DNA of 64,000 nt from Rhodococcus sp. ARC_M5 (GCF_022810405.1 NZ_JALGQE010000008.1:62001-126000); one strand, 5' to 3'; positions 9,720 through 18,232 are shown, numbered from the stretch's first letter. The notes: generated from the letters alone by a model not told the origin. Translations and numbers: made by a program.

Positions 9720-10510
9720 CGGCGACCCCCCGACGTGCGCCGCGTGCGCGCGCAACCCTGACCCGATCGTCGTGGCCGCCGCGTCCGATCATCCGACGGG
9801 CGGCCGGCTTACGAACGATGGAATCGGCGCTGGAGCGGGGTGGTCTCGGGCCGGTCGCGGGAGTCGACGAAGCGGGAAGAGGAGCATGCGCCGGGCCGCT
9901 GACGGTTGCGGCGTGTGTTCTCGGCGCGCGGGCACATGCAGCTCTCGTGGACCTGGACGACTCGAAGAAGTTGACCGAGCGGCGACGTGAGGAGCTCTTT
10001 CCCAAGATCCAGAGGCTGGCACTGGCATGGAGTGTGGTGTTCGTCGATGCGGCCGAGGTCGACCGCATCGGAGTCCATGTGGCGAACATCGAAGGGATGC
10101 GACGCGCGGTTGCCGGGCTCGGCATGACCCCGGGTTACGTCCTCACCGACGGCTTTCGAGTACCCGGTCTTCCGGTCCCGTCGTTACCGGTGATCGGCGG
10201 CGACGCCACCGCAGCGTGCATCGCCGCGGCGAGTGTGCTGGCGAAGGTCTCCCGTGATCGATTGATGGTGCAGCTGGACGAGACGATTCCCGGCTACGGA
10301 TTCGCCGTGCACAAGGGCTACAGCACCCGCGCGCATTCCGCCGCGATGACGGCACTCGGGCCGAGCAGAGAACACCGCATGTCGTACGCCAACGTTGCCG
10401 CCGCGGCCGCAGGCATGTCGCGCGATTTGTCCGTGAGTCGTTCCGCAGGCTCCACTCCCGGGGTCGACGCGCTGGGGCGAATGGACTGCCGCGACGCAGG
10501 TGCGCGATGA
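9716..10510 (+). CDS. rnhB: Ribonuclease HII
   Basis: A 264-residue RNase HII; the active-site signature [10 protein letters not shown] supplies the first Asp-Glu pair, with LDDSKKL and VLTDGF (Asp) following. It removes single ribonucleotides and RNA-DNA hybrids from DNA. The ATG overlaps the lepB stop (ATGA). The N-terminal ~35 residues ([21 protein letters not shown]) match the extended N-terminus of mycobacterial RnhB. The C-terminal ~35 residues are poorly conserved low-complexity sequence. Confidence 0.94.
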   Translation: MTATPRRAPRARATLTRSSWPPRPIIRRAAGLRTMESALERGGLGPVAGVDEAGRGACAGPLTVAACVLGARAHAALVDLDDSKKLTERRREELFPKIQRLALAWSVVFVDAAEVDRIGVHVANIEGMRRAVAGLGMTPGYVLTDGFRVPGLPVPSLPVIGGDATAACIAAASVLAKVSRDRLMVQLDETIPGYGFAVHKGYSTRAHSAAMTALGPSREHRMSYANVAAAAAGMSRDLSVSRSAGSTPGVDALGRMDCRDAGAR

Positions 10511-10547
10511 TTGCTTCTCACGCCCGACTGGAGGATGAAAGAGACCG

Positions 10548-10853
10548 ATGAGTGCCGAAGATCTCGAAAAGTACGAAACCGAGATGGAGCTCTCGCTGTA
10601 TCGCGAGTACCGGGACATCGTGGGTCAGTTCAACTACGTCGTCGAAACCGAGCGTCGGTTCTATCTGGCGAACTCCGTCGAACTCATTCCGCACAACGTC
10701 GACGGTGAAATCTACTTCGAATTGCGAATGTCGGATTCCTGGGTGTGGGACATGTATCGTCCCGCTCGTTTCGTCAAGCATGTCCGGGTGATCACCTTCA
10801 AGGACGTGAACATCGAGGAGCTCGACAAACCGGATCTTCGACTTCCCGAATAG
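10548..10853 (+). CDS. DUF2469 family protein (Rv2901c type)
   Basis: A 101-residue acidic protein (MSAEDLEKYETEMELSLYRE at the start; SWVWDMYRPARFVKHVRV in the middle). This small family is restricted to actinobacteria and nearly always follows rnhB. No function is known. A GGATGAAAGAGA stretch precedes the ATG. Confidence 0.9.
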   Translation: MSAEDLEKYETEMELSLYREYRDIVGQFNYVVETERRFYLANSVELIPHNVDGEIYFELRMSDSWVWDMYRPARFVKHVRVITFKDVNIEELDKPDLRLPE

Positions 10854-11269
10854 GGTCGGGCTCACGGAGCCGGGGTCCTGGTGCGGTCGCCGTGGTCCTA
10901 GGCGAAGGTACCTTCGTCCCGCGCCGTCGCCATGGTTGCGCACCGCATGATTCGAACCTTCATCTCGATTCCGTCCGTATCGCTCCACACGAATTGGATA
11001 CCCGACCAAATCGGTCCGGGTGTTCTGTTTCGCGTTCGGTGCCGGCCATTGCTGTGCTCGGTTGAATCGTGCGAGGAAATCGGATGTGCGAAATCAATTG
11101 TACGACAACATGATTCGGCTTTATCGGTCGATATCTCGAAAGCGACGGAAATTCTGCACCCATATTCGTCGTTTCGACATGTCCCGAAACGCCATCAGTT
11201 CTTTGCGTCCAAACGAGAATGGGTGGTAGAACTTGAATATCACACTCCCCGACGTGTAAGAGGTACGAG
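10854..11269 (+). promoter_or_regulatory. AT-richer intergenic region and probable lsr2 control region
   Basis: A 416-base stretch without a convincing gene. It starts with a perfect 14-bp palindrome, CGAAGGTACCTTCG at 10903-10916, which could end DUF2469 transcription or be an operator. From about 11060 to 11240 the DNA is clearly AT-richer than its surroundings. Lsr2 proteins bind AT-rich DNA, so autoregulation is plausible. No leader structure or clear -35/-10 pair could be assigned. Confidence 0.4.
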
Positions 11270-11614
11270 ATGGCACGCAAGACGCTTGTGCAGATGATCG
11301 ACGACGTGGATGGGTCGGTCATCAAAGACGGCCAAGGTGAATCCATCGAATTCGGCATCGGTGGAAACCAGTACCGCATCGATTTGAATCTCAAACACGC
11401 CAACGAATTGCACGAACAGTTGGCATTCTGGATCGAGCACGCCGAGAAGATCTCCGGTCGTCGCACTCGCAAGGGTGGGGCAAGCGCAGCACCGGTTCGC
11501 GGCAAGGTCGATCTGCAGGACATTCGCGCATGGGCACGCGAAAACGGCCACGAGGTCAGTGCCCGCGGCCGCATCAGTCAGGACGTGCAGGCAGCCTACG
11601 AGGCTGCTCACTGA
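11270..11614 (+). CDS. lsr2: Lsr2 family nucleoid-associated protein
   Basis: A 114-residue Lsr2: N-terminal dimerisation domain (MARKTLVQMIDDVDG, with the ESIEFGIGGNQYRIDL strand) and C-terminal DNA-binding domain (DIRAWARENGHEVSARGRIS) whose RGR is the AT-hook-like minor-groove motif. Lsr2 bridges AT-rich DNA and silences acquired genes, the actinobacterial counterpart of H-NS. The ATG follows AAGAGGTACGAG. It is a monocistronic unit closed by two hairpins. Rhodococci often carry more than one paralogue, so this may not be the only copy. Confidence 0.95.
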   Translation: MARKTLVQMIDDVDGSVIKDGQGESIEFGIGGNQYRIDLNLKHANELHEQLAFWIEHAEKISGRRTRKGGASAAPVRGKVDLQDIRAWARENGHEVSARGRISQDVQAAYEAAH

Positions 11615-11626
11615 CCTTGCTCAAGC

Positions 11627-11729
11627 GCCGAGACTGTCGTCTCGGCCGCGTTCTGCCACATCGGCAGCGTGTTCACACCCCGATGTCTTGATCAGCTCCG
11701 TCCGAATTCCGAATTCGGACGGAGCTTTT
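11627..11729 (+). terminator. Two hairpin terminators after lsr2
   Basis: First hairpin: an 8-bp perfect stem at 11627-11646 (GCCGAGAC and its complement, TGTC loop). Second: a 16-bp near-palindrome at 11694-11726, followed by TTTTCTC, a classical intrinsic terminator. Confidence 0.85.
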
Positions 11730-11964
11730 CTCATGTTCGGAGCCATTCCCGCGTCGCCGCCGAACGTGCCCGAGCCCTAACACAGCGGTCCGACAGAGTG
11801 GTCGTTCTGCACAGGTGACGAGCCCGTTGCTCCACACGTGGAGGGGTTGTCCACAGGGCAATGTCCCACCTGCGCTTTCTCGGCTTCTCCTCGATTCGTT
11901 CGTGTCACCGTCGGTACGACCGAATCGGCCGTAATGCACGGCCGGAGAGTGGAGGAATGCGGAC

Positions 11965-12321
11965 ATGGCGACCAACCAAGAACTCGGGGCGCGTGGTGAG
12001 CAGCTCGCGGTGCGCCATCTCGAGGACATCGGGCTGGAGGTGATCGAGCGGAATTGGCGGCATCGAACCGGGGAACTCGACATCATTGCGCGCGACGGCG
12101 ACACGGTGGTGTTCGTCGAAGTGAAGACTCGCTCGGGAATCGGATACGGAACGCCCGCCGAAGCGGTGACGTATACCAAACAGACCCGAATCAGAGGACT
12201 TGCGTTGCACTGGTTGTCGCTGCAACAGGGCCCCTGGGTGCAGATCAGGTTCGATGTCATCGCGATCGTGGTCGGTCGTGACGGCAGCCCGGTCATCACG
12301 CACGTTCGGGCTGCGTTCTGA
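11965..12321 (+). CDS. YraN/UPF0102 family nuclease-like protein
   Basis: A 118-residue UPF0102 protein. The restriction-endonuclease-like core is visible: GELDIIARDGDTVVFVEVKTR gives the E, D and EVK residues of a PD-(D/E)XK site. Function is unproven, but the gene is almost always next to comM and dprA. A strong ribosome-binding site (GGAGGAA) precedes the ATG. The stop overlaps the comM start by one base (TGATG). The ~230 bases upstream (after the lsr2 terminator) hold no gene that I can see. Confidence 0.9.
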   Translation: MATNQELGARGEQLAVRHLEDIGLEVIERNWRHRTGELDIIARDGDTVVFVEVKTRSGIGYGTPAEAVTYTKQTRIRGLALHWLSLQQGPWVQIRFDVIAIVVGRDGSPVITHVRAAF

Positions 12322-13751
12322 TGCCCCTCGGACGAGCCCACTCGGTTGCGGTCAACGGAGTCGATGGTGTGCTGGTGGAGATCGAAGCCGACATCGGTCA
12401 GGGCCTGCCCGGTACGCATCTGGTCGGCTTGCCGGACACTGCTTTGAACGAATCGCGTGACCGAGTCAAAGCCGCCGTCAAGAATTCGGGCGGTACCTGG
12501 CCGGACAGCCGAGTGATTCTCGCTCTGTCTCCTGCGACCCTGCCGAAGGGCGGATCGGTGTACGACCTCGCTCTCGCATTGGCGGTTCTCGATGCCGCGA
12601 AAGCGATTCCGCGTTCTTGTCTTGCCGAGACGGTGTTTCTGGGCGAGTTGGCACTGGACGGCAGGCTGCGGGCAGTTCGAGGGGTACTGCCCGGTGTGCT
12701 CGCGGTCAAGGGTGCAGGGTGGCAGCGGGTGGTCGTTCCGCTGCAGTGTCTGCCGGAAGCCGGTCTGGTGGACGGGATCGAGGTGCTGGGTGCGGGCTCG
12801 CTCGGGGAGGTGGTGGCCTGGCTTCGCGGTGAACAGGCTCTCGAGTCGCCCTGTCCGACCGAATGGCACGAGGAGCTGTATCCGGACCTCAGCGACGTCG
12901 CGGGACAGGCGGATGCGCGATGGGCTCTGGAAGTAGCGGCCGCGGGCGCACATCACATCATGCTGACCGGGCCACCGGGTATCGGAAAGACGATGCTGGC
13001 GCAACGTCTGCCGGGGATTCTCCCGCCGCTGACCGAGTCCGAGGCGCTGGAAGTGACGGCCATTCACTCGGTGGCAGGGCTGTTGACCACCACCCGGCCG
13101 CTGATCACGTCACCGCCGTTCATCGCGCCGCATCATTCGACGTCGGTGAGTGCGCTGGTCGGGGGCGGAACCGGAATGGCCAAGCCGGGAGCGGTCAGTC
13201 GAGCGCATCGTGGAGTCCTGTTTCTGGACGAGTGCGCCGAGATGAGCGTTCGCGTCCTCGAGGCCTTGCGTACTCCGTTGGAGGACGGCGAGATTCGCAT
13301 CGCTCGTCGCGACGGTGTTGCCAGGTACCCGGCCAGATTTCAGTTGGTACTGGCGGCGAATCCGTGCCCGTGTGCGCCTGCGCGGCAGGTCGACTGCGTC
13401 TGCCCGCCCACGGCGCGGCGCAAATATCTCGGCAAGCTGTCCGGGCCTTTGCTCGACCGTGTCGATCTGCGCATTCAGATGATGGGTGTCGCGACAGGTG
13501 CACTGGTCGACGAGGTGGGGGAGGGTACGAGCGAGATCCGCGCACGCGTCACCGGAGCCAGAGACGCCGCTGCGCAGCGGTGGCGGGAGTTCGGCTGGAG
13601 AACCAATGCGGAGGTTCCGGGACCCGCTCTGCGTCAACGATTTCGGTTGGCGCGCTCGACGCTCGCTCCGGTCGAGCGCGCGTTGCGCAACGGATCGCTG
13701 ACCGCACGCGGCGCAGACCGCGCCATTCGGGTAGCTAGCGCATTACGATAG
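12321..13751 (+). pseudogene. comM: comM (YifB-type Mg-chelatase-like ATPase), 3' end displaced by the integrated element
   Basis: A 476-residue product. It has the N-terminal Lon-like domain and the AAA+ module: Walker A GPPGIGKTM, Walker B VLFLDECAEM, and the cysteine-rich ANPCPCAP...DCVCPP segment. ComM is a branch-migration helicase that helps integrate DNA taken up by transformation. The normal C-terminus (VAWTLNDLAG...) is missing: after Val471 the frame runs into element DNA and ends five residues later. The lost codons lie at 22801-22896. Joined, they would give a 501-residue protein, the usual length. Whether the shortened protein still works is unknown; only the end of the helical lid is lost. 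Confidence 0.9.
13720..13736 (+). other. attL: left junction of the integrated element
   Basis: comM sequence changes to element sequence within this interval. Aligning it with the right junction (22790-22806) shows only scattered identity around GGTAGC versus GGTGGC, as expected for a large serine integrase with a short crossover core (GT is a candidate). The exact core dinucleotide cannot be fixed from one sequence. Confidence 0.7.
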
Positions 13752-13756
13752 CGGTT

Positions 13757-15223
13757 ATGAAATCGGCCACAGACACACGGCGTGTGGCGGTCTACCTGCG
13801 CCAATCCATGGACCGTGACGGCAACGAGTACGGCATCGACCGCCAACGCCAGGACGTCGAACGCCACGTCGAGCAACGCGGGTGGACCGTGGTCGAGACG
13901 TTCGTCGACAACGACGTGAGTGCCACCTCACGCAGGCCACGGCCCGCATTCGAGCGTATGTTGACCGCCGCCGAGGCGGGGGCGTTCGACGTGATCGTGG
14001 CCCGGCACCTCGACCGTTTGCTGCGCCGCCTCGTCGAGCTTGAACGCGTACTCGAAGTGTGTGAGGGCACCGGTGTCAGTGTGGTCACGTCCAACGACGG
14101 CATCGACACATCGAACGACGGGGGCCGCACGAACGCCCGCATCCTGGCCTCGATTGCGCAGGGTGAGGTCGAGCGTAAGTCTGCCCGTCAACGGTCGGCC
14201 ATGGCGCAGGCGGCGGCACAGGGCCGGTGGGTCGGTGGCCGCCGTGCGTTCGGTTACGAGTCCGACGGTGTGACGATCCGGCCCGACGAGGCCGAGTTGA
14301 TCCGCGCCGGGTACGCCGCCGTGCTGGCCGGTGAGCCGGTGGCCGCCGTGGCCCGTGAGTGGACCGCCTCGGGCATATCGACGACGCAGGGCACCCGCAC
14401 CGGCGCGGCTACCGTGTGGCACCGGTCGGGCGTGCGCGACATTCTGTTGAACCCTCGCAACGCCGCGTTGCGGCGGCACCGGCCCACGGGGGCACAGGGC
14501 GATTTCCGCAAAGATCCCGAGGCGTTCGTCGTAGGCCGTGCCGAATGGCCCGCCATAGTCGACGAGGACACGTGGCGGGCGGCGGTGCGTGTGTTGGTGT
14601 CACCGGATCGGCGGCGGCCCGCCACGAACCCACAGGCCCTACTCACGAGCGTGGCCCGGTGCGGGCGGTGTGCCGCCGAGGGCATCGAGTCCTCGGTGCA
14701 CACCGGGGGAGCGCGGCGGCACTATCGCACCTACCGGTGCGCTCACACACCCGGCCACATGGCGCGCCAGGCCGATCCCGTCGAGGCGTTCGTCGAGGCC
14801 GTCATGGTCGAGCGTCTGTCGAGGGACGACGCCCTGGCGGTGTTCGCACCCGACGTCGAGGCCGACACCCGAGACCTCGGTGCCGAGGCCGACACGTTGC
14901 GCCGCCGCCTCGACGACCTTGCCGAGGATTACGCCGACGGCACCATGACCCGCCCACAGTTCCGCACGGCCAACGAGCGGGTGCGTGCACGCCTCGGCGC
15001 AATCGAGGCCGACATGGCCACCGCCGGGGCCGCCGACCTCGTGGCACCCCTCGTCACGAGTGGCGACGTGGCGGCGGCTTGGGCCGACCTCACGACCCCG
15101 CGTAAGCGGGCAGTGATCGACGCCCTGGCCGTCGTGACGTTGAACCCGCTAGGCCGTGGCCGCCACCGGTTCACGCCCGAGACGTTCGCCGCCACCGTCG
15201 ACATCGCGTGGCGGGCCGAGTAG
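13757..15223 (+). CDS. int: Large serine recombinase (element integrase)
   Basis: A 488-residue integrase. Residues ~8-150 are the resolvase catalytic domain with the nucleophile Ser17 in VAVYLRQSMDRDG. The recombinase domain (~165-285, including GGRRAFGYESDG) follows, then a zinc ribbon with Cys302, Cys305, Cys328 and His334 as likely ligands, and a coiled-coil region at ~365-420. Such enzymes join short attP and attB sites and need a directionality factor for excision. The gene starts ~25 bases inside attL, the usual place. No strong ribosome-binding site precedes the ATG. Confidence 0.95.
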   Translation: MKSATDTRRVAVYLRQSMDRDGNEYGIDRQRQDVERHVEQRGWTVVETFVDNDVSATSRRPRPAFERMLTAAEAGAFDVIVARHLDRLLRRLVELERVLEVCEGTGVSVVTSNDGIDTSNDGGRTNARILASIAQGEVERKSARQRSAMAQAAAQGRWVGGRRAFGYESDGVTIRPDEAELIRAGYAAVLAGEPVAAVAREWTASGISTTQGTRTGAATVWHRSGVRDILLNPRNAALRRHRPTGAQGDFRKDPEAFVVGRAEWPAIVDEDTWRAAVRVLVSPDRRRPATNPQALLTSVARCGRCAAEGIESSVHTGGARRHYRTYRCAHTPGHMARQADPVEAFVEAVMVERLSRDDALAVFAPDVEADTRDLGAEADTLRRRLDDLAEDYADGTMTRPQFRTANERVRARLGAIEADMATAGAADLVAPLVTSGDVAAAWADLTTPRKRAVIDALAVVTLNPLGRGRHRFTPETFAATVDIAWRAE

Positions 15224-15404
15224 CCCTCACGTGTCATGCACGATCAAAGATGTTGTGCCCCAAGGGGTAACAGTTGCCGACGACGGTGTCGGCCCTGTAG
15301 CGTCTGACACCACGGCGCTAGTCGGCTGACACCCCGGCGGCGCGAGGTTCGATTCCTCCAGACGAGTCACGAGTCCTGTTCCGTGACCGACTGGGAGAGA
15401 ACCC
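15224..15404 (+). promoter_or_regulatory. Control region of the excisionase operon
   Basis: It holds a near-palindrome GGTAACAGTTGCC (15266-15278) overlapping a possible -35 (TTGCCG, 15274-15279), with TAGCGT at 15298-15303 as -10. Two direct repeats of CTGACACCnCGGCG follow at 15304-15317 and 15326-15339, exactly 22 bases apart (two helical turns, same DNA face). These fit binding sites for the excisionase or a repressor. A tRNA T-arm-like GGTTCGATTCC lies at 15346-15356. A palindrome plus promoter of the same kind precedes the capsid gene. Confidence 0.5.
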
Positions 15405-15590
15405 ATGGCGACAACCGCCACCACCCGCCGCCTCGTGACCATCACCGACGCGGCGGCCTACCTCAACACGAGCACCGCCACCATTGCCCGCCGACTGGCC
15501 GACGGCACCCTCACGCGCCACCGCCTCGGGCCGCGCACCGTCCGTGTCGACCTCGACGAGGTTGACCGCGTGTTCGGCCTGGCGTCGTGA
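15405..15590 (+). CDS. xis: Excisionase-family HTH protein (probable recombination directionality factor)
   Basis: A 61-residue protein with a MerR/excisionase-type winged helix: VTITDAAAYLNTSTATIARR is the helix-turn-helix and LGPRTVRVDLDEVDRVF the wing and tail. In serine-integrase elements such a small protein next to the integrase usually directs excision; it could also be a transcription regulator. GGGAGAGAACCC precedes the ATG. Its stop overlaps the next micro-ORF (GTGA), starting a chain of three coupled small genes. Confidence 0.75.
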   Translation: MATTATTRRLVTITDAAAYLNTSTATIARRLADGTLTRHRLGPRTVRVDLDEVDRVFGLAS

Positions 15591-15718
15591 TCGACCCCGC
15601 CGTGGTGCGGGCCGTCGTCGACAAGGCCCCGCCGCTCACGCCCGCCCAACGTGACCGCCTGCGCGCCATAACGCGTACCTCGACACCTCGGCCGGCAAAA
15701 GTCGGTGCCGCCGCATGA
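15587..15718 (+). CDS. 43-residue protein coupled to the excisionase gene
   Basis: GTG start overlapping the excisionase stop, ending in an ATGA overlap with the next gene. The middle reads KAPPLTPAQRDRLRAI. Similar short proteins with a PLTxxQRDRL core are, as far as I recall, common beside excisionase genes in actinobacterial elements. Function unknown. The double coupling supports that it is translated. Confidence 0.6.
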   Translation: MIDPAVVRAVVDKAPPLTPAQRDRLRAITRTSTPRPAKVGAAA

Positions 15719-15816
15719 CCGCCGCCGTGTACGCCGCAATTGCGTTGTGGGGCAGTGGGTTCGGCTACCTCGTCGAGTACGCCGCCGAGGCCAGACGTGT
15801 CCACCGAGCGCACTAG
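15715..15816 (+). CDS. 33-residue putative membrane micro-protein
   Basis: The ATG overlaps the previous stop (ATGA). The sequence is MTAAVYAAIALWGSGFGYLV followed by a charged tail ending RRVHRAH. One short hydrophobic helix and a basic end suggest membrane attachment. Function unknown. A perfect 8-bp hairpin follows ~43 bases later. Confidence 0.45.
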   Translation: MTAAVYAAIALWGSGFGYLVEYAAEARRVHRAH

Positions 15817-15858
15817 GACGACCGACCGCTCACGGCCAACGTCCCTAGAAACGCGAAA

Positions 15859-15880
15859 ACCCCGGTCACCACACCGGGGT
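15859..15880 (+). terminator. Hairpin ending the excisionase cluster
   Basis: ACCCCGGT (15859-15866) pairs perfectly with ACCGGGGT (15873-15880) across a 6-base loop. No T run follows. It separates the micro-ORF cluster from the replication genes. Confidence 0.6.
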
Positions 15881-15907
15881 CACGCACTGCACAGAACGGC
15901 AAACAAA

Positions 15908-16138
15908 ATGATGACCCAAGGATATACCCTGTCCGACCTGCTACGCCAAGCCGAAAAGACGCAGGCGGTGGCCGGGTGCGATGAGTGCAACGCGCATGTG
16001 CGTGTCGAGGTGTTCGTTGACGACGAGCCGGGGCTGTCGCACCTCACGGTCGTGCACGAGGACAATTGCCCGGTTGTGCCGCGCCGCAACCGTGCCGCCC
16101 GCCGACAGATGCGCCAGCGGCGCGCAGGCAAGCGGTGA
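15908..16138 (+). CDS. Small zinc-finger-like protein upstream of repA
   Basis: A 76-residue protein with a CDEC pair near residue 25 and a HEDNC group near residue 55, a C-x2-C...H-x3-C arrangement that could bind zinc. The C-terminus is strongly basic (RRNRAARRQMRQRRAGKR), suggesting nucleic-acid binding. The stop overlaps the GTG start of the helicase gene, so it probably belongs to the replication operon. I do not recognise a named family. Confidence 0.65.
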   Translation: MMTQGYTLSDLLRQAEKTQAVAGCDECNAHVRVEVFVDDEPGLSHLTVVHEDNCPVVPRRNRAARRQMRQRRAGKR

Positions 16139-17598
16139 CCACCGTGGTGCCGTTGGGCCAGTCGTGGGCCGAGCTATCCCTCGGGCAGCGCAACGAGGCA
16201 CGCGAACTGGTCGAGGACGCGCCCGACCCGTCGTTGATCCCGTCGTGGGTGCAGTCGATCACCGGCGCGCCGCCCGAGTTGGATTGGCACGAGGCGCAGG
16301 CCCGACTCAACACCGAGTGGGCCGCCGATCATGCCGAACAGGCCGCCGACGACAACCAGTGGCGGCGGGGGCGTGCGCGTGAGGAAGCCATCGCCTCGGC
16401 GGCGGCGCAGTACGGCATCACGCCCGATAGTGTGCGGGCGTCGTTCGGTAGGAACCTGGCCAACGTAGTGGGGCGGAAGCTGGCCGACGCGGCGGTTACC
16501 GACACCGGGGCCGAGGATGGGATCACCACCGAGGAACGGGTGGGTGCCGCGTTCCGCAATCGTGACGACCTGCGTGCCATGCCCGCCCTCGATCCGTTGG
16601 TCGACGGGTTCCTGTACCTCGACACCGTGGCCCGCCTCGTCGGCCCACCGGGCAGCTACAAATCGTTTCTGGCCCTCGATTGGGCCGCCTCGGTCGTGAC
16701 CGGCACACCGTGGCACGGCCAGGCCGTGGCGCAGGGCGGCGTGGTGTATCTCGTGGGTGAGGGCGTGCGGGGGATCGACGCCCGGTTGACGGCGTGGGAA
16801 CGCCGCCGCCTCGACGGCAAACCCGCCGAGGTCGAGGTGTTCGACGGCATCGTTGACCTTGCCGCGCCCAACACCGATGCCGCCGAGTGGGTCGTGTTGG
16901 GCCGCGCCATGGAACAACGTAAGCCCGCGTTGATCGTGATCGACACCCAAGCCCGCTACACACCCGGCCACGACGAGAACAGCTCGACCGATATGGGCAT
17001 CCTCGTCGACAACCTCGACACCCTGCGTCGGCTCACCGGGGCGTGCGTGTTGCTCGTGCACCACACCACGAGGGGAACCGAACACGGGCGCGGGTCGACC
17101 GCTATCGAGGGCGGCGTGCAGACCGAACTCGTGATGACACCCGGCAAACAAGGCACGGTCAAGCTCAAGACCGAAAAGCAAAAGGACACAGCCGAACCCG
17201 ACCCAATCGAGTTGCACGCCGTGGCCGTCGAGGGCACCTCGTCGATTGTGCTCGACACCGCCGACCTCGGGCTCGACCCGCTCGACCTACCGGCACCCGA
17301 ACGCGTCAACGCCTCGTCACCGATCCACGAGCGACTCGCAAGGGTCGTTTTCGAGGCGTTCAACCACGGCACCACCGGGTGCACCAAGGTCGAGGCCAAG
17401 GCGGCACTACAGGCCGACCACGAACTCAAGATCACCGGTGACCCCCGCGCCGTGGGCAAGCGATTCCCGCAGGCGTGGTCGACCCTCGAAAGCCGTGGCC
17501 GCCTCGAACAGATGACCAGCGCCGCCAACGGCAACCCGGTCATGCGGTACAAGATCACCGACGAATATGCCGCCGAACTCGACCTCGGTGACGCGTGA
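16135..17598 (+). CDS. repA: RepA-like hexameric helicase/replication protein (AAA_25 type)
   Basis: A 487-residue protein. The N-terminal ~150 residues contain a short helical part; then a RecA-fold ATPase: Walker A GPPGSYKS at ~170-177 and Walker B ALIVIDT with Asp ~270, followed by LLVHHTTRGTEHGRGS (sensor/arginine region). The last ~95 residues look like a winged-helix DNA-binding domain. This is the architecture of plasmid and satellite RepA/DnaB-like initiators. The GTG start at 16135 overlaps the upstream stop (GTGA). Two iteron blocks start 19 bases after its stop, so it probably binds them to start replication of the excised element. Confidence 0.85.
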   Translation: MTTVVPLGQSWAELSLGQRNEARELVEDAPDPSLIPSWVQSITGAPPELDWHEAQARLNTEWAADHAEQAADDNQWRRGRAREEAIASAAAQYGITPDSVRASFGRNLANVVGRKLADAAVTDTGAEDGITTEERVGAAFRNRDDLRAMPALDPLVDGFLYLDTVARLVGPPGSYKSFLALDWAASVVTGTPWHGQAVAQGGVVYLVGEGVRGIDARLTAWERRRLDGKPAEVEVFDGIVDLAAPNTDAAEWVVLGRAMEQRKPALIVIDTQARYTPGHDENSSTDMGILVDNLDTLRRLTGACVLLVHHTTRGTEHGRGSTAIEGGVQTELVMTPGKQGTVKLKTEKQKDTAEPDPIELHAVAVEGTSSIVLDTADLGLDPLDLPAPERVNASSPIHERLARVVFEAFNHGTTGCTKVEAKAALQADHELKITGDPRAVGKRFPQAWSTLESRGRLEQMTSAANGNPVMRYKITDEYAAELDLGDA

Positions 17599-17616
17599 GA
17601 ACGGCTACGCCGAGGG

Positions 17617-17800
17617 TGCCCCATTGGGTGCCCCATGGCATTGCCCGCCGCCTGTGCCCGCTAGTGCCCGCTTGGGTTCTGTGGTCGGTGTATCTGTGCA
17701 GCTCAAGTGGGTTGCCCGCACGTTGCCCGCTAGTGCCCCATGGCAATGCCCGCCAAAAGTGCCCGCGCCCCCTCTCTTACAGGGGGCGGGCAATGGGGCA
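17617..17800 (+). other. Putative iteron replication origin of the element
   Basis: Ten direct copies of TGCCC(C/G): block A starts at 17617, 17629, 17642, 17655 and 17665; block B at 17713, 17724, 17734, 17747 and 17760. Spacings are 12-13-13-10 and 11-10-13-13, near one helical turn. A 7-bp hairpin (17767-17773 with 17781-17787) follows, then two inverted copies at 17788-17800. The ~170 further bases to the next gene hold nothing recognised. Position directly after repA and the two-block layout recall SaPI-type Rep/ori modules. Confidence 0.7.
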
Positions 17801-17968
17801 TCGACGGTTTCGATTGAGAAATCGAACCCGTCGGCGGGGCGCTGGCACCGGTCGATCACCGCCCACGGCACCGGTATCGAGACCACCTCGGGGCACTGTC
17901 CGATCCGTGCCTCACGTGTCCACCGAGAGACACGCCTACAACCCACCACCGAACGACAGGAACCAACC

Positions 17969-18232
17969 ATGAGCGTCACCATCAACAACGAGGCCGACCG
18001 CCTCGGCCTACTCATCGCACTCGGTATGTCCGACGCCGCCACCGAGGACGACCCCGCCGTGCTTGAGGAGGCCGTCGACCAACTCTCGACCGGCGACGTG
18101 CCGCACGGTGAGGTGATCGTGGCCCTGGCGCGTCGGTACCTGGCCGCCCTGCGCCACGCACACGGTGAGAGTGGTGCGTGGCGCATACTGCGCGCACAGT
18201 TGGCCGCCACGCACCTCGGCGAGGGCGCGTGA
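17969..18232 (+). CDS. Hypothetical element protein (87 residues)
   Basis: Starts MSVTINNEADRLGLLIALGM after an ACAGGAACC stretch. The protein is acidic and mostly helical, with a repeated Ala/Leu pattern (ALARRYLAALRHAHG). No family recognised. Its stop overlaps the next gene's GTG (GTGA). Position after the origin and before the packaging genes suggests an element-specific regulator or replication accessory, but this is a guess. Confidence 0.65.
   Translation: MSVTINNEADRLGLLIALGMSDAATEDDPAVLEEAVDQLSTGDVPHGEVIVALARRYLAALRHAHGESGAWRILRAQLAATHLGEGA

Noticed and set aside
15299-15366. Functional tRNA gene
   Set aside because: T-arm box is perfect, but no D arm, anticodon arm or full acceptor stem could be drawn; kept only as a low-interest observation.
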